Shown here: positions 1 through 8,051 of the stretch, piece by piece
How the letters are laid out: the number at the start of each line of letters is the position of its first letter
Numbering within the stretch: the stretch's first letter is position 1
Source of the DNA: Mesorhizobium sp. ORS 3324
Lineage (GTDB): Bacteria; Pseudomonadota; Alphaproteobacteria; Rhizobiales; Rhizobiaceae
DNA length: 38,046 bases
Assembly (NCBI GenBank): GCA_000824825.2
Contig: LM655186.1
Coordinates: 265-38,310 of the forward strand
Reading direction: 5' to 3'
Position numbers and translations under genes: made by a program
Notes under the pieces: generated by a model
The model's input: the letters and a program-made list of their open reading frames with translations, nothing else
Databases searched by the model: none
Told to the model about the DNA's origin: nothing

Positions 1-392
1 TTCTTGCCATCGACCGAGAAGCGCGAGGTGCCGTCGGGCATCAGCCCTTGGCCTTGGGTGGCGCGGATGGCGGTGCACAGATTGGTCTTGCGCGACAGGC
101 ACGACGGGCACTGCCGGCATTCGGGCGTGTAGAGCGGGATGACATGGTCGCCCTTCCTGACCGAGGTCACCCCCTTGCCGACGTCGACGACGATGCCGGC
201 GCCCTCATGGCCGAGAATCGCCGGAAAGATGCCCTCCGGATCGGCGCCCGAGAGCGTGAACTCGTCGGTGTGGCAGATGCCGGTCGCCTTGACCTCGACC
301 AAAACCTCGCCCTCGCGCGGGCCTTCGAGGTCCACCTCCATGATCTCCAGCGGCTTTCCGGCACCAACGGCTACTGCAGCTCGCGTTTTCAT
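1..392 (-). CDS. frmA: S-(hydroxymethyl)glutathione dehydrogenase (class III alcohol dehydrogenase), 5' part only
   Basis: The gene runs off the left edge; about 130 N-terminal residues are visible. It oxidises S-hydroxymethylglutathione, the adduct of formaldehyde and glutathione, to S-formylglutathione with NAD in the cytoplasm. Visible family marks are the catalytic zinc motif GICHTDEF, the GHEGAGIV segment, and the structural-zinc cluster with four cysteines in [16 protein letters not shown], followed by [15 protein letters not shown], which is typical of class III enzymes. The ATG at 392 follows a clear GGGAGG ribosome site. It is divergent from the lut-like operon, which fits a role in removing formaldehyde made by XoxF. 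A general zinc alcohol dehydrogenase is the alternative but is less likely given the class III residues. Confidence 0.9.
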   Translation of the reverse strand, partial: MKTRAAVAVGAGKPLEIMEVDLEGPREGEVLVEVKATGICHTDEFTLSGADPEGIFPAILGHEGAGIVVDVGKGVTSVRKGDHVIPLYTPECRQCPSCLSRKTNLCTAIRATQGQGLMPDGTSRFSVDGK

Positions 393-772
393 GAGGCATC
401 CTCCCAAGGCAGTCGAAGAATTTCCTGTTTCGGCGGGCGTGAGGCCTGCCTTGCAACAAAAAATTCCGTTTCCTGGTTGCCGTGAGATCCCAATAATCGA
501 ACGATCCACCGCATAAGTCTATTCTACCAAAGGTCCCCCACCCTTGCCCGCCTTATGGACGCGGCGAAGGATCAGCTCGGAACTTTCCCGCAGTTTCGGC
601 AAGCCGTGACGATGGCCTTCTTGCCACGCGAATAGGACTAAAGCAGAGCCGAGACGTCCTGCTCACGAGGTTGATAAATCCGGCGGGTTCACTAATCTCG
701 CCTTGGGGCACCTTGACTTGGCGCTGGTCCGGCAACGATCGAGCTCCAGCGCAGGAATGGGTAATTCTGTCG
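393..772. other. Divergent intergenic region between frmA and the lut-like operon
   Basis: About 380 bases with no convincing gene. It must hold the promoters of the leftward dehydrogenase gene and the rightward transporter operon. The frmA ribosome site lies at its left end. I could not identify a defined promoter box or operator. An open frame continues upstream of the transporter gene from 671, but it lacks a signal-peptide-like start, so I treat it as non-coding. Confidence 0.5.
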
Positions 773-2020
773 ATGACGAGCGCGGTGCCGGGCACCTTGG
801 CGGCCCTTTTGTGCTTTCTGTCCTTGACCGCTGGTGCTCCGGGTGCGTTCGCTCAGCAGCCGACCTTGCAGCCGGCGGACGCGACCAAGCCGCAAGGACA
901 GACAACCGAGATCAAGATCGGCTATTTGCGCGCCTACGCGCCGCGACTGACGCTTTCCCTGCTCGACGCGCCGCCGCGCGATGAAGGTGTCGCCGGTGCC
1001 AATGTCGCCATCGGCGACAACAATACGACGGGCAGGTTCATCAAGCAGCAATTCACCCTCGACGTCACCGAGATAAAGCCGGAAGCCGATGCGGTCCAGG
1101 CATTCGACGACCTGATCGCCAAGGGCGACCGCTATGTGGTCGCGGACCTTTCGGCCAAGCAGCTGCTGTCGATCGCCGACATTGCACGCGACAAGGGCGT
1201 GCTGATCTTCAACGTCGGCGCCACCGACGACAGCCTGCGCGAAGAGGATTGCCGCATCAACGTCTTCCACATCGCGCCGACGCGAAGCATGCTCGCCGAC
1301 GCGCTGGCGCAGTATCTCATGGTGAAGAAATGGCCGAACTGGGCGCTGCTCTACGGCTCGCATGAGCAGGATCACCTCTATGCGGACGCCTTGCGCCGCG
1401 CGGCAACCCGCTTCGGCGGTCAGATCGTCGTCGAGAAGGAATTCAAGGACACCGGGACGGCGCGCCGCACCGATACCGGAGCCACGCAGATACAGCAGCA
1501 GATTTCGGTTTTCACGCAGGACCTGCCGGAGCATGACGTGCTGCTCGTGGCCGATGAAAGCGAGGTGTTCGGGACCTACGTGCCCTACCGCACCTGGACA
1601 CCGCGGCTGGTCGCAGGCACGGCCGGACTCGTGGCATCGTCATGGCATCCGGCGAGCGAACAGTGGGGCGGCATCCAGATGCAGAGCCGCTTCCTGAAAG
1701 CGACAGGCCGGCGAATGCTGTCCAAGGACATGTCGGCCTGGACCGCCGTGCGGGCAATCGGCGAAGCCACCACGCGCACCAATGGCGACGATCCGAAGAA
1801 GATCAGCGATTACATCCGCTCGGAAGATTTCTCGGTCGCCGCCTTCAAGGGGCAGAAGCTGACCTTCCGCAAATGGAACCTCCAGCTTCGCCAACCGATC
1901 CTGCTTGGCGACACCAAGTCGGTCGTCTCGACATCTCCCCAGGAGGGCTACCTCCACCAGGTCTCCGAGCTCGACACCCTCGGCATCGATCAGCCGGAAA
2001 CGAAATGCGTCCTCAAGTAG
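773..2020 (+). CDS. lutA: Periplasmic substrate-binding protein of PQQ-associated / lanthanide ABC transporter (LutA-like)
   Basis: A 415-residue exported protein. The ATG at 773 gives a good signal peptide, with a hydrophobic stretch in residues 5-22 ending near GAFAQQ; the longer frame from 671 does not. The mature part resembles type I periplasmic binding proteins of branched-chain amino acid type: it opens with IKIGYLRAYAPR and has two alternating lobes. Families of this kind sit beside PQQ-dependent dehydrogenases and a YVTN propeller; the Methylobacterium counterpart is LutA of the lanthanide transport cluster. It is first in a tight operon, 19 bases before the propeller gene. The substrate cannot be read from sequence: lanthanide or lanthanide-chelate is inferred from context. 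The start is the least certain part, because the ribosome site is weak. Confidence 0.8.
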   Translation: MTSAVPGTLAALLCFLSLTAGAPGAFAQQPTLQPADATKPQGQTTEIKIGYLRAYAPRLTLSLLDAPPRDEGVAGANVAIGDNNTTGRFIKQQFTLDVTEIKPEADAVQAFDDLIAKGDRYVVADLSAKQLLSIADIARDKGVLIFNVGATDDSLREEDCRINVFHIAPTRSMLADALAQYLMVKKWPNWALLYGSHEQDHLYADALRRAATRFGGQIVVEKEFKDTGTARRTDTGATQIQQQISVFTQDLPEHDVLLVADESEVFGTYVPYRTWTPRLVAGTAGLVASSWHPASEQWGGIQMQSRFLKATGRRMLSKDMSAWTAVRAIGEATTRTNGDDPKKISDYIRSEDFSVAAFKGQKLTFRKWNLQLRQPILLGDTKSVVSTSPQEGYLHQVSELDTLGIDQPETKCVLK

Positions 2021-2039
2021 CGCCACTCGGGAGGAATTC

Positions 2040-3011
2040 GTGCAGCGACGAGCTTGCGTACTCGCCATTCTCGCTACCGGCACCCTGGCCGGCCCGGCAG
2101 CGGCCTACACGGCCTATGTCTCCAACGAGAAGGACAACACGATGACCGTTGTCGACACGGCGACCATGCAGGTAGTCAAGACCGTCGATGTCGGTCAGAG
2201 ACCGCGCGGCATCACCATCTCGCACGACGGCAAGTTCATCTATCTGTGCGCCAGCGACGACAACATGATCCAAATCATCGACACAGCGACGCTGCAGGTG
2301 GTCGGCACGCTGCCCTCCGGCGACGATCCCGAATTGTTCGTGCTTTCGCCCGACGGCAAGACGCTCTACGTCGCCAACGAAAACGACAATCTGGTCACCG
2401 CGATCGACGTCGACAGTAAGGAAATCAAGACCGAGATCCCGGTTGGCGTCGAACCGGAAGGCATGGCCGTCAGCCCCGACGGCAAGACCATGGTCAACAC
2501 TTCGGAGACCACCAGCATGGCGCATTTCATCGACACCGAGAGCCATGAGGTGACAGACAACGTGCTGGTCGACACCCGCCCGCGCTTCGCAGCGTTCAAG
2601 CCCGACGGATCGCAGATCTGGGTCAGCGCCGAGGTCGGCGGCAGCGTCAGCGTCATCGACAACGCCAAGCGCCAGGTGGTGAAGAAGATCCGGTTCGCGA
2701 TTCCCGGATTGCGGGCCGAAACCATTCAGCCGGTAGGCATCGTCATCAGCGCCGACGGCAAGAAGGCCTATGTCGCGCTCGGCCCGGCGAACCATGTCGC
2801 GGTCATCAACACCGAAAGCTACGAGGTGGAAAAGTACATCCTCGTCGGGCAACGCGTCTGGCATCTGGACTTCACCCCCGATCACAAGACGCTGATCACC
2901 ACGAACGGCAATTCCAACGACATCACTTTCATCGACACGGCGACCGACGAGCCGGTTCAATCGGTCACCGTGGGCCAGCAGCCCTGGGGCGTGGTCATAT
3001 CGCCCCAATAG
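2040..3011 (+). CDS. lutD: Exported YVTN-family beta-propeller protein (LutD-like)
   Basis: A 323-residue protein starting at GTG 2040, chosen because GGAGG lies just upstream and residues 2-22 then form a signal peptide ending near GPAAAYTA. The rest is a repeating propeller: blades with SHDGKFIYLCAS, SPDGKTLYVANEND, SPDGKTMVNTSE, SADGKKAYVALG and TPDHKTLITTNGN alternate with VIDTAT/VINTES strands, giving seven or so blades. This matches the PQQ-dependent-catabolism-associated propeller family, which regularly lies between the binding protein and ATPase of this ABC system. It is probably periplasmic; its task is unknown, and a metal- or chelate-handling role is an inference from the lut context. 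The frame is open upstream to 1905, inside the previous gene, but has no plausible start there. Confidence 0.82.
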   Translation: MQRRACVLAILATGTLAGPAAAYTAYVSNEKDNTMTVVDTATMQVVKTVDVGQRPRGITISHDGKFIYLCASDDNMIQIIDTATLQVVGTLPSGDDPELFVLSPDGKTLYVANENDNLVTAIDVDSKEIKTEIPVGVEPEGMAVSPDGKTMVNTSETTSMAHFIDTESHEVTDNVLVDTRPRFAAFKPDGSQIWVSAEVGGSVSVIDNAKRQVVKKIRFAIPGLRAETIQPVGIVISADGKKAYVALGPANHVAVINTESYEVEKYILVGQRVWHLDFTPDHKTLITTNGNSNDITFIDTATDEPVQSVTVGQQPWGVVISPQ

Positions 3012-3079
3012 ACGCAGCTGGAAGACGGAGAGGCCAAGAACGTCGAGCGCGCTAGATAAGCATCCTGAAGGAGCCATCC

Positions 3080-3868
3080 ATGCAGCATGCCGGGACGGGG
3101 AAAAGGGGAGATGAGGTGGCGGCGCTCGACGTCGCCGGCGTCAGCCATTCCTACGGTCCGAAGCGGGCGCTCAACGACGTCTCGTTCTCGGTCGCGCCGG
3201 CGACTTTCACCGCCCTCCTCGGGCTCAATGGTGCAGGCAAGACAACTCTGTTCTCGCTGATCAGCCACCTTTACGACACGCGCCGGGGATCGATCCGCAT
3301 CTTCGGCCATGACGTCAGCCGCGCCTCCGGCGAGGCGCTCAGACGTGTCGGCATCGTGTTCCAGGCACGCACGCTCGACCTCGATCTGAGCGTATACCAG
3401 AACCTCTCCTATCACGCCTCGCTGCATGGCATCGGAGGGCACGAAACCCGGCAGCGCATTGCAGCGCTGATCGAGACAGTCGACATGCAGGGCCGTCAGC
3501 ACGACAAGGCTCGCAGCCTTTCCGGCGGCCAGATGCGGCGCATCGAGATCGCCAGGGCGCTGCTCCACCGCCCCTCTCTGCTGCTGCTCGACGAAGCGAC
3601 GGTCGGCCTCGACATCCAGTCGCGCGCGGGCATTCTTGCCACCATCCGCAAGCTGGTCGAAACCGAGGGCATCGGCGTGCTTTGGGCCACCCACCTGATC
3701 GACGAGGTCGATGACGGCGACCATGTCGTTGTGCTGCGCCAGGGCGACCTGGTCGCCAAGGGCAAGGTGGCCGACGTCGTCAAGGCCAGCGGTGCCGGCT
3801 CGATCCGCGACGCCTTTTCCAGGCTCAGCCGCAGCGAAGCAGCAGGCATTGCGGAGATCTCGCCATGA
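3080..3868 (+). CDS. lutE: ABC transporter ATP-binding protein, PQQ-associated / lanthanide system (LutE-like)
   Basis: A 262-residue cytoplasmic ATPase. Walker A is GLNGAGKTT at residues 48-56, the signature is LSGGQMRRIEIARAL, and Walker B is LLLLDEATVGLD, followed by the switch histidine in WATHLID. The subfamily resembles ABC-2 type exporters and importers such as the drug and NodI groups. The ATG at 3080 follows GAAGGAG. Its stop overlaps the permease start by four bases (ATGA), so the two are translationally coupled. It energises the permease next door. Whether it works as an importer with the upstream binding protein or as an exporter is not decided by sequence. Confidence 0.88.
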   Translation: MQHAGTGKRGDEVAALDVAGVSHSYGPKRALNDVSFSVAPATFTALLGLNGAGKTTLFSLISHLYDTRRGSIRIFGHDVSRASGEALRRVGIVFQARTLDLDLSVYQNLSYHASLHGIGGHETRQRIAALIETVDMQGRQHDKARSLSGGQMRRIEIARALLHRPSLLLLDEATVGLDIQSRAGILATIRKLVETEGIGVLWATHLIDEVDDGDHVVVLRQGDLVAKGKVADVVKASGAGSIRDAFSRLSRSEAAGIAEISP

Positions 3869-4740
3869 GCGCTTCCGCGATGCCGGAACAGGTCGCGGCC
3901 GTCACGCCGGCAAAGTCCAGCGCGTTCGGCCTTCGTCACTATCTCATCTGCCTCAAAGGTATCGTCGTACGGGAATGCCTGCGCTTCCTGCACCAGCGCG
4001 AGCGTTTCATCTCGTCACTGGTTCGACCGCTCGTCTGGCTGTTCATTTTCGCCGCCGGATTCCGCCAGGTGCTCGGCGTGTCGATCATCCCGCCCTACAA
4101 GACCTACGTGCTCTATGAGGTCTACATCACGCCGGGCTTGTGCGGCATGATCCTGCTGTTCTCGGGCATGCAGTCTTCGCTGTCGATGGTCTACGACCGC
4201 GAGATGGGCAATATGCGCATCCTGCTGGTCAGCCCGTTCCCCCGTTGGTACCTTCTGCTGTCGAAGATGCTCGCCGGCGTCTTCGTATCGATCGCGCAGG
4301 TCTACGCGTTCCTCATCGTCGCCTGGTTCTGGGGCGTCAAGGCGCCGCCGCTCGGCTATCTGTTCGTGCTGCCGGCGCTGTTCCTGTCGGGCATGATGCT
4401 TTGTGCGCTCGGCATGCTTTTGTCCTCGATGATCAAGCAGCTCGAAAACTTCGCCGGCATCATGAACTTCGTCATCTTTCCCGGCTATTTCGCGTCTCCG
4501 GCGCTCTACCCCTTGTGGCGCATCCAGGAGGCGAGTCCGCTTCTCTACAAGCTCTGCCTCGCCAACCCCTTCACCTATGCCGTCGAGCTGATCCGCTTCG
4601 CCTTCTACGGGCAGGTCGACTGGGTGTCGCTGGGTGTCGTCGCCGGCTGCACGCTGCTGTTTCTGGGAGGCGCCATCATCGCCTATGACCCTTCGCGCGG
4701 CCTGATAACCCGCAAACAGGGCACGGGAGGAAATGGCTGA
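3865..4740 (+). CDS. lutF: ABC-2 type permease, PQQ-associated / lanthanide system (LutF-like)
   Basis: A 291-residue integral membrane protein. After a cytoplasmic N-terminus of about 35 residues it has an amphipathic segment (IVVRECLRFLHQRERFISS) and roughly six membrane helices, including LVWLFIFAAGF, MILLFSGMQSSLSMV, the VFVSIAQVYAFLIVAWFWG region and the C-terminal VVAGCTLLFLGGAII. The ABC-2 signature area ANPFTYAVELIRFAFYG is well kept. Coupling with the ATPase (four-base overlap) and with the next gene (TGATG, one-base overlap) shows one transcription unit. Pairing an ABC-2 membrane subunit with a periplasmic binding protein is unusual in general but is the standard arrangement in this PQQ-linked family. 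Confidence 0.87.
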   Translation: MSASAMPEQVAAVTPAKSSAFGLRHYLICLKGIVVRECLRFLHQRERFISSLVRPLVWLFIFAAGFRQVLGVSIIPPYKTYVLYEVYITPGLCGMILLFSGMQSSLSMVYDREMGNMRILLVSPFPRWYLLLSKMLAGVFVSIAQVYAFLIVAWFWGVKAPPLGYLFVLPALFLSGMMLCALGMLLSSMIKQLENFAGIMNFVIFPGYFASPALYPLWRIQEASPLLYKLCLANPFTYAVELIRFAFYGQVDWVSLGVVAGCTLLFLGGAIIAYDPSRGLITRKQGTGGNG

Positions 4741-5369
4741 TGGAACGGATGCGCCTTGTTTCCAGCCTGGTTGCGGCTGTCATGCTGGCGCCGAACGCCG
4801 GCGCCATGGCCGCAAATACTGATCCGGACTGGCCCTGCATGCAGCGCAAGGTGCCGCAGCTCTCGCTCGGCCAGGTCTGGAACGGACCGCAGCTTCCGCC
4901 AGCGGCCAAGGACTGGTCGGAGGACGCTTCCGTCTCGGCCCTGGTCGAGGAGGTTGCGGCTCGCAAGCTGCCGATTGCAGACGCGCAGAAGAAAATCAGG
5001 GATTTTGCGGCCTCCCTGCCGGCCGAGCAGCTTGCGCCGAAGATGGCGATGCTCGTGCAGGGCATGTTCGACCACATGGACGCCGAGCGTTCGCACGTGA
5101 TTTCGGGCATTTCCCGTTACGCCCACAGGCAGCTGGAAATGGCCGCCGAATTGCGCAAGGAAGCGTCCGATGTCGACGCGTTGCGGGCAAAACCCGATGC
5201 GGATCAGGACGAGGTGGAGCGGCGGACCGACCAACTGAATTTCGACACGCGAATCTTCAACGAGCGTGCGCAATCACTGACTTACGTCTGCGATGTGCCG
5301 ACGATCATCGAGCAACGGCTTTATCAGCTGTCCAAGACTGTCGCGGAGACGCTTGCCGCGAAGAAATGA
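4740..5369 (+). CDS. Exported protein of unknown function, last gene of the lut-like operon (LutG-like position)
   Basis: A 209-residue protein with a signal peptide: positive start MERMR, a hydrophobic stretch, and probable cleavage near GAMAANT. The mature protein begins DPDWPCMQRKVPQLSLGQVWNG and has one further cysteine near the C-terminus (LTYVCDVP), so a single disulfide is possible. The middle is strongly helical with heptad-like charged stretches, for example residues 55-80 and 120-160. No enzyme motif is visible. The start overlaps the permease stop by one base. In Methylobacterium the equivalent slot holds exported LutG; equivalence here rests on position and export, not on alignment. 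It may be a periplasmic accessory of the transporter. Confidence 0.75.
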   Translation: MERMRLVSSLVAAVMLAPNAGAMAANTDPDWPCMQRKVPQLSLGQVWNGPQLPPAAKDWSEDASVSALVEEVAARKLPIADAQKKIRDFAASLPAEQLAPKMAMLVQGMFDHMDAERSHVISGISRYAHRQLEMAAELRKEASDVDALRAKPDADQDEVERRTDQLNFDTRIFNERAQSLTYVCDVPTIIEQRLYQLSKTVAETLAAKK

Positions 5370-5372
5370 TGC

Positions 5373-5438
5373 ATTTCCCAAAAGTGCGCAGCGGTTTGGG
5401 AGAACGACATGCGCCAATACAATGATTTAAAGCCGGGC
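5373..5438. repeat. Rhizobial-type intergenic palindromic repeat
   Basis: Directly after the operon stop there is a short palindrome with arms CCCAAA (5377-5382) and TTTGGG (5395-5400), followed by AGAACGACATGCG, an A-rich patch and a TTTAAAGC tail. I recognise this layout from memory as a small repeat scattered through Mesorhizobium and related genomes downstream of genes. No second copy was found in this window. It may act as a mRNA 3'-end structure. Confidence 0.5.
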
Positions 5439-5454
5439 TCGAAGACGCGCCGCG

Positions 5455-5655
5455 TCAGCTTCCCCGGCCGGGCAGCACACGCCAACGCTGCACGAAATAG
5501 CCAGGATGTGTCTCCAGCCAATGAGCGACCAGCGGCTGCGCCTGCATGAATGCCACCCCGGGATTCATGGCCAAGCCGTTCGCCATCTCCTCGCGTTGCT
5601 CGCAGGTCTGCGGCACGGCCGTCATGCAGACCATCATCACGATTGTATAAAGCAT
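5455..5655 (-). CDS. Small Cys-containing protein of unknown function (paralogue of the one at 17590)
   Basis: A 66-residue product starting at the ATG at 5655, behind a GGGGAAGGGG ribosome site; the frame is open up to 5700. Sequence features are a hydrophobic start (MLYTIVMMVCM), then a second cysteine in PQTCEQRE, a middle variable part, and the C-terminal pattern AHWLETHPGYFVQRWRV. The same skeleton (VC, P-x-x-C, then W, HP, V-x-RW) occurs in the 69-residue protein at 17590-17799, so they are one family. The first 15 residues could be a signal anchor. I do not know the function; two conserved cysteines near the N-terminus could bind a metal or form a disulfide. Confidence 0.65.
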   Translation of the reverse strand: MLYTIVMMVCMTAVPQTCEQREEMANGLAMNPGVAFMQAQPLVAHWLETHPGYFVQRWRVLPGRGS

Positions 5656-5803
5656 TGCCCCTTCCCCTTCGAATTCCCGAACCCCAAGCCCGGGATGCAT
5701 AGCGATTTGTTCGCAGGGGTTGGCTGCCTATCCATCTTGTCTGCGAGTATGAGAGCGCGTGCCCCTGCCCTTTCGCACTGCAACATACCATGCGAGCGCC
5801 CTG

Positions 5804-5821
5804 ACCGCCATCGATGGCGGT
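5804..5821. other. 18-bp perfect palindrome downstream of cbbR
   Basis: ACCGCCATCGATGGCGGT is a perfect palindrome without a loop, about 65 bases beyond the cbbR stop and 150 bases upstream of the small leftward gene. There is no T-run, so it is a poor intrinsic terminator; a protein-binding site or a chance GC palindrome are the alternatives. Confidence 0.35.
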
Positions 5822-5884
5822 GCGTTTTCCACGCCCTTGTCGGCTTTCTTTCGCATGATTTCTTCGGCCGGTATGTCGGGCGCT

Positions 5885-6874
5885 TCACTCTGGCCGCTTT
5901 CCAGGCGCTCTCAATTTGTGCATCCGCGCAGCTTCATCTGCTTCGGCGTGTGGATACAGTTTGCCGAACAGGGGCAGATATGTCGCGCCCTTGCGCATCA
6001 GGAAATCGTTGAAGGTCGCCATCGCCGGCGAGATCACGTGATCGCTGCGCATGACCGAGAACCATTGCCGGCGGATCGGCATGCCGACCACGTCGAGAAT
6101 AACGAGCCGGCCGGCTTCCGTTTCCGCGGCGATGGTGTGGGCGGAGATGAAGGCGATGCCGAGACCTGCCATCACCGCCTGCTTGATCGTCTCGTTCGAG
6201 CCCATCTCGACGCCGAGATCGTCGATCCTGCCGGGCACGTCGCTCAGGAATATCTCCAGCGAGATGCGCGTGCCTGAGCCTGGCTCGCGAACGAGGAAAT
6301 GCTCCTCGGCGATCCGTTCCTTGGAAATGTCGCGTGCCGACGCCAGCGGGTGGTCGGGCGGCGCGATGATGACCAGCGGATGATCGCCAAAAACCGAAGC
6401 GCGGACTGAAACTTCCTTGGGCGGACGGCCCATCAGCGCGATGTCGATGTCGTGACTCTTCAGACTGTCGATCGTCTCGGCGCGATTGCCGATGGCAAGC
6501 CGCATGTCGATATCGGGATGCTCCTTCATGAAGCCGGCCATGAGCCGCGGTGCGAAATATTTGGCGGTGGACACGACGCCGAGCCTCAGGCTGCCGGCGC
6601 GCACGCCCTTGATGGCGTCCATCTCGTCGTCGAGCAGGCGAAGACGCTCCTCGATAGCCTGCGCCGCCTGGACGAAGGCCAGTCCTGCGGCGGTGGGACG
6701 CATGCCGTCCGACGTCCGGTCGAACAAGGCCAGATGGAACTCCTCCTCGACCTGTCGCAATTGGATCGTCACAGCTGGAGGAGAAAGGCCTAACGCCTTG
6801 GCTGCGCTAACGATTTTCCCGTGACTGACGATTGCCTGGACGGTCTTGAATTGCTTGAGCGTGAGGTTTCTCAT
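5885..6874 (-). CDS. cbbR: LysR-family regulator of the Calvin cycle operon, CbbR
   Basis: A 329-residue LysR protein. Residues 1-65 form the winged helix-turn-helix (LTLKQFKTVQAIVSHGKIVS, then AAKALGLSPPAVTIQLRQVE), with the typical LFDRTSDGMRPTAAG wing; residues 95-300 are the effector-binding domain (LRLGVVSTAKYFAPRLM is typical of CbbR). It is transcribed away from the cbb operon with 119 bases between start codons, the standard arrangement for CbbR. In other bacteria CbbR activates cbb transcription in response to metabolites such as RuBP, ATP or PEP; the ligand here is not visible. Candidate operators lie between the genes. Confidence 0.93.
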   Translation of the reverse strand: MRNLTLKQFKTVQAIVSHGKIVSAAKALGLSPPAVTIQLRQVEEEFHLALFDRTSDGMRPTAAGLAFVQAAQAIEERLRLLDDEMDAIKGVRAGSLRLGVVSTAKYFAPRLMAGFMKEHPDIDMRLAIGNRAETIDSLKSHDIDIALMGRPPKEVSVRASVFGDHPLVIIAPPDHPLASARDISKERIAEEHFLVREPGSGTRISLEIFLSDVPGRIDDLGVEMGSNETIKQAVMAGLGIAFISAHTIAAETEAGRLVILDVVGMPIRRQWFSVMRSDHVISPAMATFNDFLMRKGATYLPLFGKLYPHAEADEAARMHKLRAPGKRPE

Positions 6875-6880
6875 GAGGCA

Positions 6881-6927
6881 TACTAAATTCTTTTTACTGC
6901 ATTAGTAAAGTTATTGAATTTTACTTA
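6881..6927. promoter_or_regulatory. Probable CbbR operator in the cbbR-cbbF intergenic region
   Basis: An AT-rich block holds overlapping half-sites: TACTAAA (6881-6887), TTTACT (6893-6898) with inverted AGTAAA (6904-6909) at a five-base gap, and TTTACTTA (6920-6927), inverted to TTAGTAAA (6902-6909). This fits the LysR T-N11-A rule and the multi-half-site layout of CbbR sites. It lies just upstream of the cbbR start and about 70-110 bases before cbbF, so it can serve autoregulation and activation. Binding is inferred. Confidence 0.65.
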
Positions 6928-6993
6928 GCATGGATCGTTTGGTTTCATCTCCCCATCCGGCCCCGAGGGTTATGGCCGGACCGGGAGGTTACG

Positions 6994-8043
6994 ATGCCAG
7001 CGGCAACGCTCGACGCTTTTCTGAACTCCTATCTCGGCGACCCGCCGGACGAACGCCGCTCCGCGGTCGTGGCCACCGTCCGTCAGCTCACGCAGGCCGC
7101 CACCAGGATGCGCAACGCCATCAACCATGGGGTGCTCGGCACCGCTTTTGCCGGGACCCGCGGCGCCAATGCCGACGGCGATGTGCAGACCGATCTCGAC
7201 ATCTTAGCCGACGACATCTTCCTCGACGCCATGCGCCACGCGCCGGTCGCGCTCTATGCTTCCGAGGAACTGCAGCAGCCGGTCCTGCTCGACAGGCAGG
7301 CGCCCATTGCCATCGCCATCGACCCGCTCGACGGTTCTTCCAACATCGACACGAACGTGTCGATCGGCACCATCTTCTCGCTCCTCCCTGCGACTGGCGC
7401 GCCGGACGCCAATCCGGCCGCCGTTTTTTTGCAGGCTGGGGTGAGCATGCTGGGCGCCGGCTTCTTCATCTACGGGCCGCAGCTGGCGCTCGTCCTGTCG
7501 CTCGGCAGCGGCACGCATGTGTTCGTGCATTCGACCAGGCTGGGCACCTTCGTCCAGGCCTATGAAAGCCGGATCATCCCGGAGCGAACCCAGGAGTTCG
7601 CCATCAACGCCGCCAATTACCGCCACTGGGACGAAGCCGTGCGCCTCTATGTCGATGACTGCCTGGAAGGCACGGAAGGCCCACGAGAGAAGGATTTCAA
7701 CATGCGCTGGATCGCCTCGCTTGTTGCCGACTGCTACCGCATATTGATGCGCGGCGGCGTGTTTCTCTATCCCGGCGACCAACGCAGGGGTTACAGCCAG
7801 GGCCGGCTTCGGCTCGTCTACGAGGCCAATCCAATTGCCTATCTGATCGAACAGGCGGCCGGTGCCGCGACCGATACGATTTCCCGCATCCTCGAAATCG
7901 AACCCGAGAGTCTGCATCAGCGCGTTCCCGTGGTCTTCGGATCCGCGCGGGAAGTCGCGCGGATCGCCCGCTACCACACTGAGCCCAGCGCTATCGGCGA
8001 GCGTGCGCCGCTGTTCAGCCGCCGCGGACTTTTCAGGGCCTGA
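6994..8043 (+). CDS. cbbF: Fructose-1,6-bisphosphatase (class I), Calvin cycle
   Basis: A 349-residue enzyme that removes the 1-phosphate of fructose bisphosphate (and in some bacteria of sedoheptulose bisphosphate) for RuBP regeneration. The metal and phosphate motif DPLDGSSNIDTNVSIGT starts at residue 110; YPGDQRRGYSQGRLRLVYEANP and the EQAAGAA segment match class I FBPases. The length is normal for the CbbF branch. The ATG at 6994 has GGGAGG seven bases upstream. It is the first gene of the cbb operon, divergent from cbbR, and ends eight bases before cbbP. Confidence 0.94.
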   Translation: MPAATLDAFLNSYLGDPPDERRSAVVATVRQLTQAATRMRNAINHGVLGTAFAGTRGANADGDVQTDLDILADDIFLDAMRHAPVALYASEELQQPVLLDRQAPIAIAIDPLDGSSNIDTNVSIGTIFSLLPATGAPDANPAAVFLQAGVSMLGAGFFIYGPQLALVLSLGSGTHVFVHSTRLGTFVQAYESRIIPERTQEFAINAANYRHWDEAVRLYVDDCLEGTEGPREKDFNMRWIASLVADCYRILMRGGVFLYPGDQRRGYSQGRLRLVYEANPIAYLIEQAAGAATDTISRILEIEPESLHQRVPVVFGSAREVARIARYHTEPSAIGERAPLFSRRGLFRA

Positions 8044-8051
8044 GTAGCATC

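Noticed and set aside
2013..3077. A 354-codon minus-strand frame
   Set aside because: It is fully antisense to the YVTN propeller gene, and the repeats seen in it mirror the propeller repeats.
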